A DNA stretch of 64,000 nt, from positions 26,474,001 to 26,538,000 of the forward strand of contig NC_068569.1 of NCBI RefSeq assembly GCF_025698545.1, in the 5' to 3' direction. The position numbers and the translations under genes are program-made. Shown piece after piece: positions 24,285-36,978 of this stretch (position 1 is the first letter of the stretch; every line of letters begins with the position of its first letter). Origin of the DNA: Gossypium raimondii (lineage: Eukaryota; Streptophyta; Magnoliopsida; Malvales; Malvaceae). The notes below the pieces were generated by a model. The model was not told the DNA's origin. It did not search any database and worked only from the letters and a program-made list of their open reading frames with translations.

Positions 24285-24494
24285 GGTTAATATGGTTGTT
24301 CTAAGTCTGTTAGCAGTAGTTAGTATATTAGCAGTTAGTCTGTTACGTAAAGTTGTTAGCAATTAGAAAGTTAGCTGGAATGTCAGTTAGCTTTAGCCCT
24401 CATGCATGTATAAATACGTGAAGGCCTGCATGTATTAAGTAAGTTCTATGAATTGAATATGTTTCATTCTTCTTTTTCTTCTTAAAGTCTTACA
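24279..24494 (+). repeat. 3' LTR of copia, 216 bp, full length
   Basis: Begins TGTTAGGGTTAATATGG and ends TCTTACA, with the TATA box at about 24409-24416. It is followed by the GATTG target duplication. Confidence 0.85.
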
Positions 24495-24540
24495 GATTGT
24501 ATATTAATAATTTCTGAATTAACATTTAAATATTCAAATT

Positions 24541-24625
24541 CATAAATTCTTTATATATTAATAGTTCCACAATTTAATTTATTGAAATCAATTTATTTAG
24601 TAACTTTTAAAAATTATGATATATT
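24541..24625 (-). repeat. Right arm of the inverted repeat split by copia
   Basis: Complement of 19604-19697, with a 10-15 base gap in the middle. With the copia removed, the two arms would have been separated by about 110 bases. Confidence 0.7.
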
Positions 24626-26560
24626 AATTAATCACAGTTATTATAGGAATAAAATTCTCTTCCTTTTATTTATTGATTTGATCTAAACCCTATAATGATT
24701 AAATATATACAAATCTAATCATATTATTTGTGAAACATTTAAAATTTTAAAATATTTTAATTAATATAGCATAAATTTTGTACTAATTTTAAGTAAATAA
24801 TTATAATATAGACACAAACAAGCAATGCAGAAAATTTATTTGACATTTTAATTATTGAAATCGGTTTAAATATTATAATGTATTTTAATTATTGTGGCAC
24901 TATTAATATTTAAAGAATTTATGCAGAAAATGGATAAGGAGATTTACATGATTAAAAGACGAAAAAGTTAAGTAATTAATTAGTACCTCAATTGAATTAA
25001 TTGATTAATAAGGTTGCAATTTCAAAATTAATTGAGAAATGACCTAGATTAAATGGTTAAGTAAGTAATGCACACTCTTAAAAGAAATATTATTTGAAGT
25101 TAAAATGCAGTAGCCCAATGGTTAGACATGTCCAACTCCCCCTAAATACTCTTTTCTCCTTTTTATTTTCGGCACTAGGTATATAGTCCTTTTTCCTCAT
25201 TACAATTGAGTTTTGTTTTTCTCCTCCCTATTTCTTCTGCCTTTTCCTGTCCATCTTCTTTGCAAATATTTTCTTTTCATTACTGTGAATTGTTATTGCT
25301 TATTCCGAATCAAAGCCAATCTCCATTAACTCATTTTCCTACTGGAATTGTACTCGTTGTTAGAAACCCCCAATTAAATCCCAAAGTTTGATATTGAATC
25401 TTTATAAATTTTCTATCTAACGATAATCTTGCGATTGATTAAACGGTTTTTCTTGATTTTTCATCAAAACTTTCAATAATCTTGACGAATCTTTAAATCA
25501 ATTATTAATTCTTGTGTAAATGTCGTTTGAAGGACTCATTTTAGGTGCATCGACCTAGATTTGAGCACGAGAAATGTCGATTGAGATCCCGGAGTCAAGT
25601 GTGTGTTCTTTTACAGGTGAATCAAGGTAAAAGCGTGCCTAAGATAGGGCCACACAGCTTGCCACACGTGTGGTCCATACGACCCATGTCCCCCTGGAAC
25701 CCTAAGATAGTTCGAATATGATATTAATATAAATGTTAATTTGTTTTAGTGATTTTAATTAAACATTTAATTATAGAAATATAAATGTTATGGGCGATAA
25801 TTGTACAAATTCACAATAAATATTCTTGAAATTTGAAATTAATATGATGGAGGGTATTGGAATAAAATGTGTTAGTTAATTTGTGATCTAATTGAAATTA
25901 TATGAACTAGTTGGAAATGGTAAAATAAAAATAAAAAATAATATTGTCCTGATTTATATGGAGAGGTAATTAAAGTTTTATTAAATATATGTTTGACACA
26001 AGTTCAAAGCAATGTATGTTGAAATTAAAAATAGTTTAATTATAATTACTAATGTTAAATATTTGTGATTAGTTAATTTGTATCAACATAATCAAATGAT
26101 GTTTATAAAGACATCTTGATGTTGTAACAATTAGGCTGTCTTTTTCTTTTTTAAAGAAAATTGATCTTGCCATATCTTATATTCTTTGATATTATATATA
26201 GTGATTATATTTAATTGGTAAATGTATAAAATTAAATTGTATATTTATTATTAAAAGGATATATGATGGTAGAACTTTATGCGTTATGGACAAACTGCTA
26301 TAAGCTTAAATTTTATCGGTGTTTTATTTGGATATACATTATTAAAGAAATTTAAGATGTAATAATCTTTTGATATTGAATCAAAGTAGATTACATATAT
26401 TTCTTTTTGAAGATTCACATTCAACTTCTCTCTAAAAAAAATGGTAATAGGCATGTATTGCATAATATATAATTAATAATTACAAAAACAATATCATTAC
26501 CCGTTAATTTACTGATTTCTTACTATTATTATCCAAGTTGAACTTACTTCTTGTTTGTAT
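24626..26560. other. AT-rich intergenic region
   Basis: No gene is supported. Bases 25200-25400 have a slightly higher GC content, but the 61-codon frame there is not recognisable. Bases 25640-25700 contain a GGCCACACAGCTTGCCACAC-like stretch reminiscent of plant gypsy LTRs. The remainder is AT-rich. Confidence 0.4.
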
Positions 26561-29184
26561 TGCATACCCAACAAAAAAAAAAAAACACAAACCAAAAAAT
26601 AAATAAATAAATAGTCAAAGTCCATTACAAATAAATAAGACCCAAATTACCAGCTCAAATCTAAAACCTATTACCTAAATTACAAAACTCAAAAAAAAAA
26701 AAAAACTAAAAACCCTAAAGCCCAAATGGCCCAAAACTAAACTAATTTTCGGCCAAAAAAAGAAGGGCAGAAACCCTAGCCGCATGCCACGTCGGCACCA
26801 TTGCCTCCTCGCACGCGCCTGACCCCTCTGTCACCACTGTCAGTCTCTGTCACCTCCTACAAAGAAGGATAAACACGCAAACAACAGTAGAAATAATAAA
26901 AACTTTGTAAAATGGCTATATAAGCCATGATAAACGGATTGTAAATGGCGGGTTTTTTTAATACAACAAAAAGAACAGATTCAAAGCATACAAACAAAAA
27001 TATAGCAACCAAGCAGAGAAAAAGTGAGAAACGTGCAAGGTCCTCTTCATTTTTTTATTTTCTTTCTTTTTCCTTTTTTTGAAACCGTTTATACATACAA
27101 ATATTTCTTTTTTTTTAAATACTGTTTATACATATATATATATATATGTATTTCAAAAGTATATGAAAAGAGAAACTTACACCTTGACCCCCGCGCGCGA
27201 CCTAACCCGCCAGGGGATCCGCGTGTTTTCAACTTTTGGGTTATTTTGCAGAAAGTCCTTCCGCCTTTTCCACCTATTTTAATTAGATCCTTTTTGTTTA
27301 TTTTTGTTTCTTTTAATTCGGACTGATAATTTTGTTTTCATCACATTTTAGTCCCTAATGGAACTGTGCGTTTTGGTGGACGAATTATTTCCCATTTTGG
27401 TCCCTCCTTGTTATTCCTGCGTTTGATGTGGTCCTTTACCCTTTCTTTTATTTTCGATTTTACCTGAAACTCTATTTAAAATTTCAATTTTTGTTATTAT
27501 TATATTTTTAGATTAATTAATCTAATATTATTATTACTATTATTATACTTTCCTTTTTTGCATTTACTTACTTATTATTATTATTTTACTATTAAACAAA
27601 TTAATTTTATATTATTGCTATTATTATTATATTTCTTTTTTTGTTTGTTTACCTAATGTTTTCTGTAAATATATTTATTTTTATCATTTTATTATATTTA
27701 CTTATATCCTTTTATAATTTCAAACTTAGATTATTTACTATTATTACTAATATCATGCTTATTATTTGTTTATTTATATCCTTTTCATCATTTCAAACTT
27801 TATTATTCTTATATTTATTAATATTAGGGTAAACTATAAAAATAGTCACTTTTGTTTGTCTTGGATTACATTTTAGTCACTTATGTTTGAAACGTTACGT
27901 CTTAGTCACTTACGTTATCGTTTTGTTACGAAGTGGTCACTCTACCGTTAAACTCCGTTACCTCCCTAACGACAGTCCTACGTAGCAGTCCAAATGGATT
28001 TTAAATGCCAACTTAGATGTCCTATGTGGTAGTCCAAATTAAATCTATTTAATTAAAAACCTATTTTCATTTTAACAACTGAACATCCAAATTGGCATTT
28101 GAAACTTATTTGGGCTACCATGTAGGATTGCCGTTAGGGAGGTAATGGAGTTTAACGGTAGAGTGGCCGCTTCATAACCAAATGATAACGTAAGTGACTA
28201 AAACGTAACATTTCAAACATGAGTGACTAAAATGTAATCTGAGACAAACAAAAGTGACTATTTTTATAGTTTACCCTTAATATTATTTCTTAAGCTGTTT
28301 ATATACCATTTATTTACGTAATTATTTACTATTTTTTTATCTTTTATTTTTAGTTTCTACTTTTTTCTCTTTCTATTTGCAATCAGCTCGTGTGTTTCGT
28401 TAATTCCTTTATTTTATTCTCGTCTTTATTATTATTATTATTTATTTTTTATTAACTCATTTATTTTATTATCATCGTGATTTATTTTTTACAACAAATT
28501 GGTGTTACATTAATCTTTTACTCAACACATACAATTGCGGTTTTTTAAAATAAGCACTGTTTGTATTTTGAGATTCGAAAAGTCGTATCCCAACTTACGG
28601 GGTTTTGATTTTCTCGATAAATCCGTATACACAAACCTCTTTTAAACATAGGTTTTAAATATTCTCGGGAATTAAGAAAAATTGTGTTCCAACTTAAGGA
28701 ATATGATTTCTTTCTAATATCGAGATAATTAAATATATTTCAAATAAGTAAATTTTTCGGTGTTCATTCTCGTATCAGGAATTTGAGACATTGTGTCCTA
28801 ACTTACGGGACATAATTCTTTTTCTCGATTAACGTCAAATATGCCCATTTCTCAAAAATTTTCAATATTTTAGCAGAGGATCGTATTTTAAATCTCTTTA
28901 AAGCTTTCAATTCTCGACACTAAGGCACTAATTAATTAACTAGGTACCATTGGGCGTAACGAAGGTGCTAATCCTTCCTCGTACGTAACCGACTCCCTAG
29001 CTCGTTTTCTTGAATTTCGTAGACCAAAATCATTGTTTTAGTAAATCAAAGCATTTTATTAAAACGATCAATTACGAGGTGATCTGATCACACCTCAATA
29101 AAAAGGATTGGTGGCGACTCTTATTTTCATTTTTTTGTTTTCATAAATAAAAATCGACCATTTTACAAAAAAATGGTTTCGACA
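26561..29184 (+). mobile_element. Long LTR of Ty3/gypsy type, boundaries uncertain, with a nested MITE
   Basis: The right end (GGTGGCGACTC near 29110, then AATGGTTTCGACA) matches the ends of the two solo LTRs at 49221-52093 and 57147-59099. All three share a GC-richer leader with pieces such as AAACCCTA and a TCC.AACTTA.GG-type motif repeated along the right half. A 450-bp MITE (27827-28276) is nested inside. The left end is chosen at TGCATACCC. No target duplication was recognised, so the left limit is tentative. Confidence 0.6.
27827..28276. mobile_element. MULE-type MITE (GGGTAAACTA family), 450 bp
   Basis: Inverted ends GGGTAAACTATAAAAATAGT extend about 120 bp. Identical 9-bp target duplications TTAATATTA lie at 27818-27826 and 28277-28285. 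The same family occurs at 47542-48260. No coding content. Confidence 0.88.
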
Positions 29185-30527
29185 ACCCTAACTTGATTTT
29201 TTTTTTTAAAATATACTTATTTAGAATGTTAATTTCATATTGGATGGTTCATCTTAGGTAGCGTTCGGTATTTTCTGATGTTATGATTCTAGTAGAATGT
29301 GATTTTTTGAAATGTAATAGCTGGGAATGCAATTACTATGAATGTGACTTTATAACATTTGATATACATTGGAAGGTATTAATTAAAATATCATGAAAGT
29401 TACATCATTACGTTTGATTCATTAAGCACTTTCTTAGGAATGTAACGATAATTTATGAATTTACCCTTATTAAAGAAAAATAATATTCATGTATTAATTT
29501 TCATAATAAACTTTATTATTAACAAATATTTGGATTAAATATTTAATAATAAATATTAATATGTTAATTTTAAAATAATTTTTTAATTTATAATTTTAAT
29601 TGAAAGCAAAATTATTTCAAATTTGTCTTGCATATATATATTTCTAAATATAATAATGCATATATAAAATTAAGTATATATAAACTTGTTTTGGAATAAA
29701 TTTAAAAATACTTGAAATCACATTTTATTTTAGCTAAAGGCTGACTCATAAGAATATAAAAAAGTTGATTCTAACGAATCCTTTGAACAAAACTATAAAT
29801 AATTTAAAGGTAAACCATGCAAAAAAAGTTATGATTAAATAAGTGAGTTTAACCTAAACTTTAATTTTTTCCATTTTGCTCGAAAAATTCATAAAGACTA
29901 TAATAAAATTAAAATTTCAATTAATATACTTAAAAAAGAGTTAAAACAATAAAAAATAAAGATAATATGTAAATAGTATACTAGATAGATCATTAAATAT
30001 GCATATGAAAAATAAAATTAGGAAGAAAAAACTTACGAAAAATTTGTTGAAGTAATAGAAAAATCAAGTTGGAGAAAGAAGACAATAGTTTTATTTTGTT
30101 TTTTTCATATGTTCATGGGAAATCAACTGTCAAGGGAAAGTAGCTCCTCGAAAGAAAATTAGTTTACAAGAAAATAAATAAAACTTGACATACCAAACAT
30201 TATCTTAAATTTTTAATCAAAATTATAAAAACTAGGTTTTGAAATCCTAAACTGCAATTATCAAATTGCTATATAATATGATATGATATGATATTGCTAT
30301 ATTTTTACTAAAATTCTCTCACTTATCAAATAACACTTCAAGCTCGATGGCCTAACCCATAAATAGATCTAATTTTATACTATTTTTATTATTTTATTCT
30401 ACCGAAAAGTAGCTTTTAAAACAACACGCACAATTATATGATTTGACTTCTCCTACTGTTGCTTTATCATTTTCATAGAAATAAAAATTATTATGTTTTT
30501 AACAATAATAATGTTATATATAAAGTA
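29185..30527. other. AT-rich intergenic region
   Basis: No coding frame or repeat boundary is recognised. Confidence 0.4.
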
Positions 30528-31908
30528 AACTACAATGCAAACCACTCAATTTTCTTTTTCACTCAATTATAAATTTTTATTTTAATTACTTAATTTTTTT
30601 CACCCAACTATTAAATTTTTTAATTTGTTCACCCAACTAATTAATATTTTTTTGCCCATTTCTATTAAGTATAGTTAAATCTTTAACCGAGAATGACATG
30701 GCAGTTAAAAAAATAATATAATAAATTTAGTCATCAACTTTTACGTATTATATCGATTTAATCATAATTTAAAAAAATTAATCCTCAAAATTTACCTCCT
30801 CTTCTTCTTCCCCACTGCCACTACCATGGTTACCTCCGCCACCACAACCACCTCTAACTTCACCTCTTCCATCTTTAAAAAAAAAAAACCTTAACTTGCA
30901 CAAAATGTTAAACCAAACATTGTTTGCAGGTAACTTTACCTTCCTTCACTTCCTTGTTTGTTGTCATCTTTCTAAACTTAATTTTGTATTTGGAAAATTA
31001 AGTATCTTTGTTTCTAACATTGACAATTTGAGTTTTCACTGCAGGTGAATATTAAAGGGAGTGAATTTCATATTTAATAATTAAGTGAATTGGAAGAAGA
31101 TGCTTGTAGTTTTGAGATTGTGATTGAGAAGGCAACAATGGGTTGTTGAGTTTGGGGCCATTAATTAACCTTGGGGGTGGCAGAATATGGCATCTGGAAG
31201 AGGCAGGAGTCATGGTCATGAGTTGATGCCTCTGGTAGCATTTATAAGCAGAGAGATGAATAAGCCAAGCGTGAGATACGAGCATGCTACTCAATCTAGG
31301 AAAGGAAAAGATTATTTCTTGGTTAAAACAGGTTGTCAATGAGTGCCTAGCAATCCTTCATCTACCTTCTTTGTTTTAAAGAAAAAGGGAAAGCAAAAGT
31401 TTTTAAAGTTATCCCATTTCATTGAGGCTCTTGATAAACTCAGAGAACAGACCAAAGAGACTGTAAAGGGATTGGAATCAATGTTGAAACTTGCGGCTGA
31501 TGATTTTGGTAAGGATGCAATGATGGATGATTATTTAATGATAAATTAGGTTCAAATAGAAGAAAAAAAAAGTTTTTTTTAAGGAAAGTGGAGTAAGAGG
31601 TGGTGGTGAGGCAATGATAGTAGTGGAGGTAGAGGAAGTAGGAGAAGAAGGTAAATTTTAAAAATTATTTGTAAATTTTGAAGATTAATTTTTAAAAAAA
31701 AATTATAATTAAATTAATTTAATATGGAAAAGTTGAGGGCTAAATTTGTTATTATACTAATTTTTTTAACTGTCACATTACCTACCTGTTAGCGATTTAA
31801 CGAAATGAGCAAAAAGAAAAATAATTTTAATTAATTGGGTGACTAAAAATAATGATAATTGGGTGATTAAAAAACCATAATTAGATCAACAATGATGTAG
31901 TTTAGCCG
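30528..31908. mobile_element. Pack-type transposon, copy 1, carrying PP2C and PEX19 fragments
   Basis: Diverged inverted ends (AGTAAACTACAATG at the left, CATTGTTGATGTAGTTTAGCC-like at the right) continue for about 350 bp: the CACCCAACT, GACATGGCAGTTAAAAAAAT and AATTTACCTCCTCTTCTTC blocks all have complements on the right (31640-31900). The GTAAACTACA end resembles the GGGTAAACTA MITEs. Between the arms lie captured pieces of two unrelated genes. No target duplication was found. A second copy lies at 44216-45470. Confidence 0.72.
31187..31549 (+). pseudogene. PP2C-PEX19 chimeric gene fragment, copy 1
   Basis: A 121-codon frame with a single internal stop (TGA, 31340-31342). Codons 1-62 match the N-terminus of a PP2C-type protein phosphatase (KPSVRYEHATQSRKGKDYFL, KTGCQ, NPSSTF), ending before the DGHNG metal-binding motif. 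At about 31375 the frame passes into PEX19, the import receptor for peroxisomal membrane proteins (KKKGKQK, then EALDKLREQTKETVKGLES, then DDFGKDAMMDDY), without its C-terminal CaaX box. Upstream, 30930-31044 looks like the end of a PP2C leader intron (TTTTCACTGCAG) and 31045-31186 like its 5' UTR, so capture was from DNA. The TGA sits where related phosphatases have CGA (Arg). No enzyme activity is expected. Confidence 0.75.
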
Positions 31909-32453
31909 ACTAATCCATTATCATATTAGATTCTCCAAAATGGAAATCCTACAAATGCATTATCATCTCATATATTAGTTAATTCGATATTCAGATTTTG
32001 ATGGAGTTTAGATTTTGCCAAATTAGATTGCATTTGTAAAATATGATGAGTTGGATACGTGTAGAATAATTTCCTTAAAATTTGAGTGGCAATAAAACTC
32101 TCGGTACTTTTATCAAGGTATTTTTTTTTTTTGTAAAATAGGTTGATTTATATAATTTCACAGCTTGAAGACACTAAGTGACAAACAGACAAACACAGCT
32201 GTTCTGCATTCAACACATGCATAGAAAATATCAACAAAATAAAGAAATAGCAAAACCGAACAAAACAAAGCAGAAAGTTCACTTTAGAAAATGAAACGCC
32301 AAACGAACATCAGCAGTGGCTCTTCCTCAACCCAAATCAGCCAAAGTGCTTCCCACTATATCTGCATCGATACCCACAGAAAGGAAACACTGGAGCTATG
32401 AACAGATTCTTGGAGATTCAACCGAACCTTCTCCAAAGTTTAAAGCTAACTCA

Positions 32454-35400
32454 TCAACAACCTTGAGACTTCCGTCCCCACGCAATCCAGTCCTTTCTCA
32501 CCGCCTGTAGAATCAGATTTGGGACATCAGTATCCCAGATCCGATAAGCCTCTCTCCTCCGTCTTTCGATGGCTAGAGCATGCGCCGTTTCATTTCCTTC
32601 CCGAGGCACAAATGTGTAAGTAACCTCTTCAAAACTCCTATCAAGCTGTTGGATGTGATAAACGATCGATCTAATAATCGATTTGCCCACCTCTCTATTT
32701 CTAATGGATTTTATGACTGACAAGGCATCCCCTTCCACCACCAGCCGTTGGAGACCCAACGCATGTGTAAAAATCAACGCTCTCTCACAAGCCCGAGCCT
32801 CTGCCACAAAAGGGTCAGCAACATCATTTAAAAGGTGAGTCTCCGCTCCAACAATTTCACCTTTATGATTTCTAGCCATGACTGCTGTTACGGCCAAACT
32901 TAAATCTTGCAAAAAGGATGCATCAAAATTAATCTTGACAAATCCATTGTTAAATGGTCTCCAAATTGCCTTACCAACGAGTCCCGTACCAGGGCTGATG
33001 ATCTCCCTACTGATGCTTAGTTCTTGTTCAAAACCTCTAATAAAACCCAGTAGTTCTTGCCTCGAAAATTTAACTCTTCATGCACTAGCTTGTTTCTGCG
33101 ATACCAGAGGCTCCAGATCGATATAATGATACTCTTTTTATGACGTTCATCCGCTTCCAAAAACGTTTTAACAAAACGCTCTTTATGGTCCAGTGAGCTT
33201 TCAAAAGAGGGATTCTGCACCAATAACGAGTTCCAAATATCCTGCAGAACATCACAACTCCACAAGAGGTGATCAGAATTCTCCAACTCATTCTTACACA
33301 ATGGACATACCACAGCTACGCACAGAGTCCGACGCGCCAGATTTTCGTAGTGAGGCACCAAATTGTGAAACAGCCGCCAAACGTGTATTTTAATTTTTCC
33401 TGGAATACTTAAATTCCATAGCCCTGTAAAGAATTTTTTGTAATTCTCCGATATAGAGGATAGGTTAGCTCTATTTTATAATAATACTATAGAGAGGGCC
33501 CTGTATCCGCTCTTGACCGTATATTCACCCGAACCCTCATACTTCCAAACCCTCACGTCTTCCGGCCTACTCACGAAAATAGGTATAGAGAGGATTCTTT
33601 TAACAGTTTCATCATCAAACAGCTTATGTATGACCTCCCTGTTCCAGGTATTGCCTTCAATAGGGTGATTTACCGTTGTCCAATCTGTACTAATGTCATA
33701 ACCTTGAATTCTATTGTTTTCCCTTCCAGGTAACCAGGGATCGTTCTATAGATTAGTGCACCCACCGTCCCCCACCCGCCACACCATCCCTTCTCGAATC
33801 ACCTTACGAGCACTGCAGATACTTCTCTAGGTAAATGAGGGGTAAGAACCGACTTTAGCTGATAAAATATCTGAATAAGGAAAGTAACGGGCTTTAAACA
33901 CTTTAGCTAAAAGGCAGCTAGGTCGGGTCAAAATGTGCCAGACCTGTTTTGCTAACAACGCTTTATTAAAAAGAAACATATTTTTAAATCCCATTCCCCC
34001 AAAGTTTTTTGGTTTGCAAAGCTTTTCCCACGAACTCCAACGAATACCTCTTGACGTTCTATTATTAGTCCACCAAAACCTATTCATAATACCTTCAAGC
34101 TTTTCACATAAAGACTTTGGTAATAGGAAGCATTGCATCGCATAAATTGATGTAGCCTGCAGAACCGATTTAATGAACACCTCCTTCCCCCCATCGACAG
34201 ATAGCACAGACTCCACCCTTCAACTCTTTTCCTGAATCTGTCCACATAACTTGCGAAAGCCCACTTTTTATTCTTACCCACCATCATAGGCAATCCTAGA
34301 TACTTTTCTAGATTAGGAGCCAACTGGACACCAAGCTGATTAACAATATCCTCCTTCACCTCCGCTTGCACATTCGCTCCAAAGTAGATTAGTGACTTAT
34401 CAAAATTCACCCGTTGCCCTGAACCTTTCTCATACTCACAAATTATCTCCCGTACGACTCTCGCTCCCTCAGAAGAGGCATCTCCAAAAATAATACAATC
34501 ATCCGCAAAAAACAAATGATTCACAGCGAATCTCTCTCTCCCAACAGTTGCGCCCATCAATCGTCCTTCGTTTCTCACATCATTAATAAGCGCTGAAAAA
34601 CCCTCTGCATAGATCAGAAACAAAAAAGGGCTGAGAGGGTCTCCCTGCCTTAACCCCCTCGAGGGAGAAAACCACTCACCTTGAACACCATTAAGACAAA
34701 CCGAGTATGAGATAGAACAAACACAGCGCATAATAAGAACAATCCATTCCATATGAAACCCCAATTGCTTCATCATCCCAGCCAAAAATCCCATTCAACT
34801 CGATCATATGCTTTACTCATGTCCAATTTGAGTGCAAAGTTACCCTTCTTACCGCGTTTCTTCATTTTCAGAGAGTGTAACACCTCATAAGCAATTAACA
34901 CGTTGTCCGAGATTAACCGTCCTGGAATAAACACCCCTTGTGCCTCATTAATACAATGCCTCAACATGGTACTCATCCGGTTCACCAGAACTCTCGCAAT
35001 AATTTTATAAACAACATTACAAAGACTTATGGGCCTAAAATGTGACATATATTTTGGCTTATCAATTTTTGGAATTAAGATGATACGTGTTTTATTGAGC
35101 TCACCTAATTCAGCTTCCCCATTTAGAATTGCTAAGTAAAATTGAGAAACATCCACCCCCACAATGTGCCAGTACTTCTGAAAAAATATAGCATGATACC
35201 CATCCACTCCGGGTGTTTTCAATGGTGCCATCGGTGCTTTCAATGGTGCCATCTGCTTAACAGCCATCGTGATCTCCTCTTCAGTGAACTCCTTTAGCAA
35301 ATCCTCATTCATACTCTCCGTCACTTTTTCCTCCACTAACCCAAATAAATGTTCATCTGAACCCACATCAGAAGCCGAGAAGAGATTGCCAAAATAAGTA

Positions 35401-36664
35401 GATGCTATCTATACAAACTCTTCATTCGAATTCGCTTGTCGCCCATAATCATCCTGCAGCTCCGTTATTCTTCTCCGGAGGTGACGTTGCACAGCCACCT
35501 TATGGAAAAAACTGAGATTGCCAAAATAAGTAGATGCTATCTATACAAACTCTTCATTCGAATTCGCTTGTCGCCCATAATCATCCTGCAGCTCCGTTAT
35601 TCTTCTCCGGAGGTGACGTTGCACAGCCACCTTATGGAAAAAACTAGTGTTACGATCACCATTCTTTAGCCAATTCGTACGAGCACGTTGCTCCCAATAA
35701 AATTCTTCCTTATCAGCTTCTAAATTAAGTCCCAGTTGAACTTCTGTGATCTCGACCAATATGTCATCGTTGATATCCTGATTATACAATATGGACAATC
35801 TATCCTCTAAATCGAATCGTTTCTTTTTTTCCGCCCTACTTGACGACTTCTTCCATCGGAGTATCTGATCTCCCAACTTTTCTAACTTTCCCAGCACATT
35901 ACCATCATTTTCAATCCACCATTTTTTAACCAACGCTTCAAATGAGTCATCCAAACACCACTTGGCCTCAAACCTAAAAATATTCACATTTCTATCTTCC
36001 TTTCTTCTATTAACACCCTCAGAATCAAGAAGGAATAGACAATGATCAGAAAAAGAATGGCTTAAATGTTCAATCCGATACCCTGAAAAACGATTCACCC
36101 AACTCGATGTAGCCACACCATGAACCATCTTCCCAAAAAGCCTAAATCTGTAAGGTCGTAATCTTCCAATGCATCAGTAAAATCTTTCATTTGTCGATCT
36201 GAGTAGAGACGCCCACCCTCTTTTTCAAAGGAATTCACAATTTCGTTAAAATCTCCCATTACAACCCAATGAATAGTTTGATCATGACTCAACTGACGAA
36301 GTAAATCCCATGATGCACCTCTATTTCTTTCCTCCGGATGCCCATAAAACCCCGTAAACCTCCATGTACCGCCACATTCATTGTCATGAATTTCCACATC
36401 TATATGATACAAGGAAAAACTTTTAAGCTGCACCAACGCATTACCTTTCCATCCCAACGACAATCCCTCTTTTGTGCCTATAGCCCCAACGTCGATCCCA
36501 TTTTCAAAACCACACCTCATCCGTACCCTTTCCATACTTTTTGAACATAATTTCGTTTCCATAAGAAATAAAATACGAGGATTTATGGCTCGTAACTTAT
36601 TCCGGAGCCTTTTAACAGTTCGTGGCCTCCCCAACCCACGGACGTTCCAGCTTAGGATTTTCAT
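32454..36664 (-). pseudogene. LINE ORF2 (endonuclease, reverse transcriptase, RNase H), interrupted
   Basis: Order from 36664 leftward: AP-like endonuclease (MKILSWNVRGLGRP, WVVMGDFNEI), which ends with a shift near 36110 and resumes with SHSFSDHCLFLLD; then the reverse transcriptase (PGVDGYHAIFFQKYW, FRPISLCNVVYKIIARVL, LDMSKAYDRVEWDF, GLRQGDPLSPFLF, FADDCIIFGD); then a zinc-binding zf-RVT region (CPLCKNELENSDHLLWSC, 33361-33017); and an RNase H domain (32912-32454, VEGDALSVIKSIRNREVG). Breaks occur near 36110, 35540, 34790, 34200, 33820 and 33400. A 132-bp tandem duplication (35382-35513 and 35514-35645) and a 21-bp one (MAPLKAPMAPLKTP) lie inside. The domain set is typical of plant L1 elements with a terminal RNase H. 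Confidence 0.88.
35382..35645. repeat. 132-bp tandem duplication inside LINE ORF2
   Basis: Bases 35382-35513 are repeated head-to-tail at 35514-35645, with near identity (start GAGATTGCCAAAATAAGTAG). 132 is a multiple of three. Confidence 0.85.
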
Positions 36665-36978
36665 TGAGCTCGGCTGCTCTGGTCTCTAGAGCTAGCCGAT
36701 ACATCCATAACACCTGGTCCAGCAATAGTCTCCAATGGTTTCCTCGTATTCTCCACGATTCGCTGCCTTTTCTTACCTTCCGCCAGAGCAATAGGGTCCT
36801 CCTCCTTATTCAATATCAAATCCATAGATCCATATCCAGCCCCAACAGCGACCATTCTAACATCCCCTCCGCCATACCCCAAATTATAGATACTATTATC
36901 TTTGTAATTGCCCGAACCCGCCTGCCTGAGATTGGGATTTATATTTTGACTCCCATTAGCTCCCCTAACATTGCGCCC

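Larger units (their letters stand above)
19745..24494 (+). mobile_element. Ty1/copia retrotransposon, 4750 bp, defective, with a truncated 5' LTR
   Basis: Order: 88-bp 5' LTR remnant (19745-19832), primer-binding site TGGTATCAGA (19833-), gag, protease, integrase, reverse transcriptase, RNase H, then a 216-bp 3' LTR (24279-24494) preceded by the purine stretch AAGGGAA. Integrase before reverse transcriptase marks Ty1/copia. The element is flanked by GATTG at 19740-19744 and 24495-24499. The 88 bases shared by the two LTRs are identical, which means a recent insertion. The coding region nevertheless has several stops and shifts. Confidence 0.9.

Noticed and set aside
25110..25165. tRNA-like stretch (AGTAGCCCAATGGTTAGACA)
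   Set aside because: No paired acceptor stem or anticodon arm could be made from the following sequence.
26556..29190. Target duplication for the 26.6-29.2 kb LTR
   Set aside because: The five bases before the chosen start (TGTAT) and after the end (ACCCT) differ, so the left limit is tentative.
31052..31339. 95-codon minus-strand frame over the PP2C fragment (and its twin at 44605-44793)
   Set aside because: Antisense shadow. The plus strand shows PP2C similarity, splice site and UTR structure.
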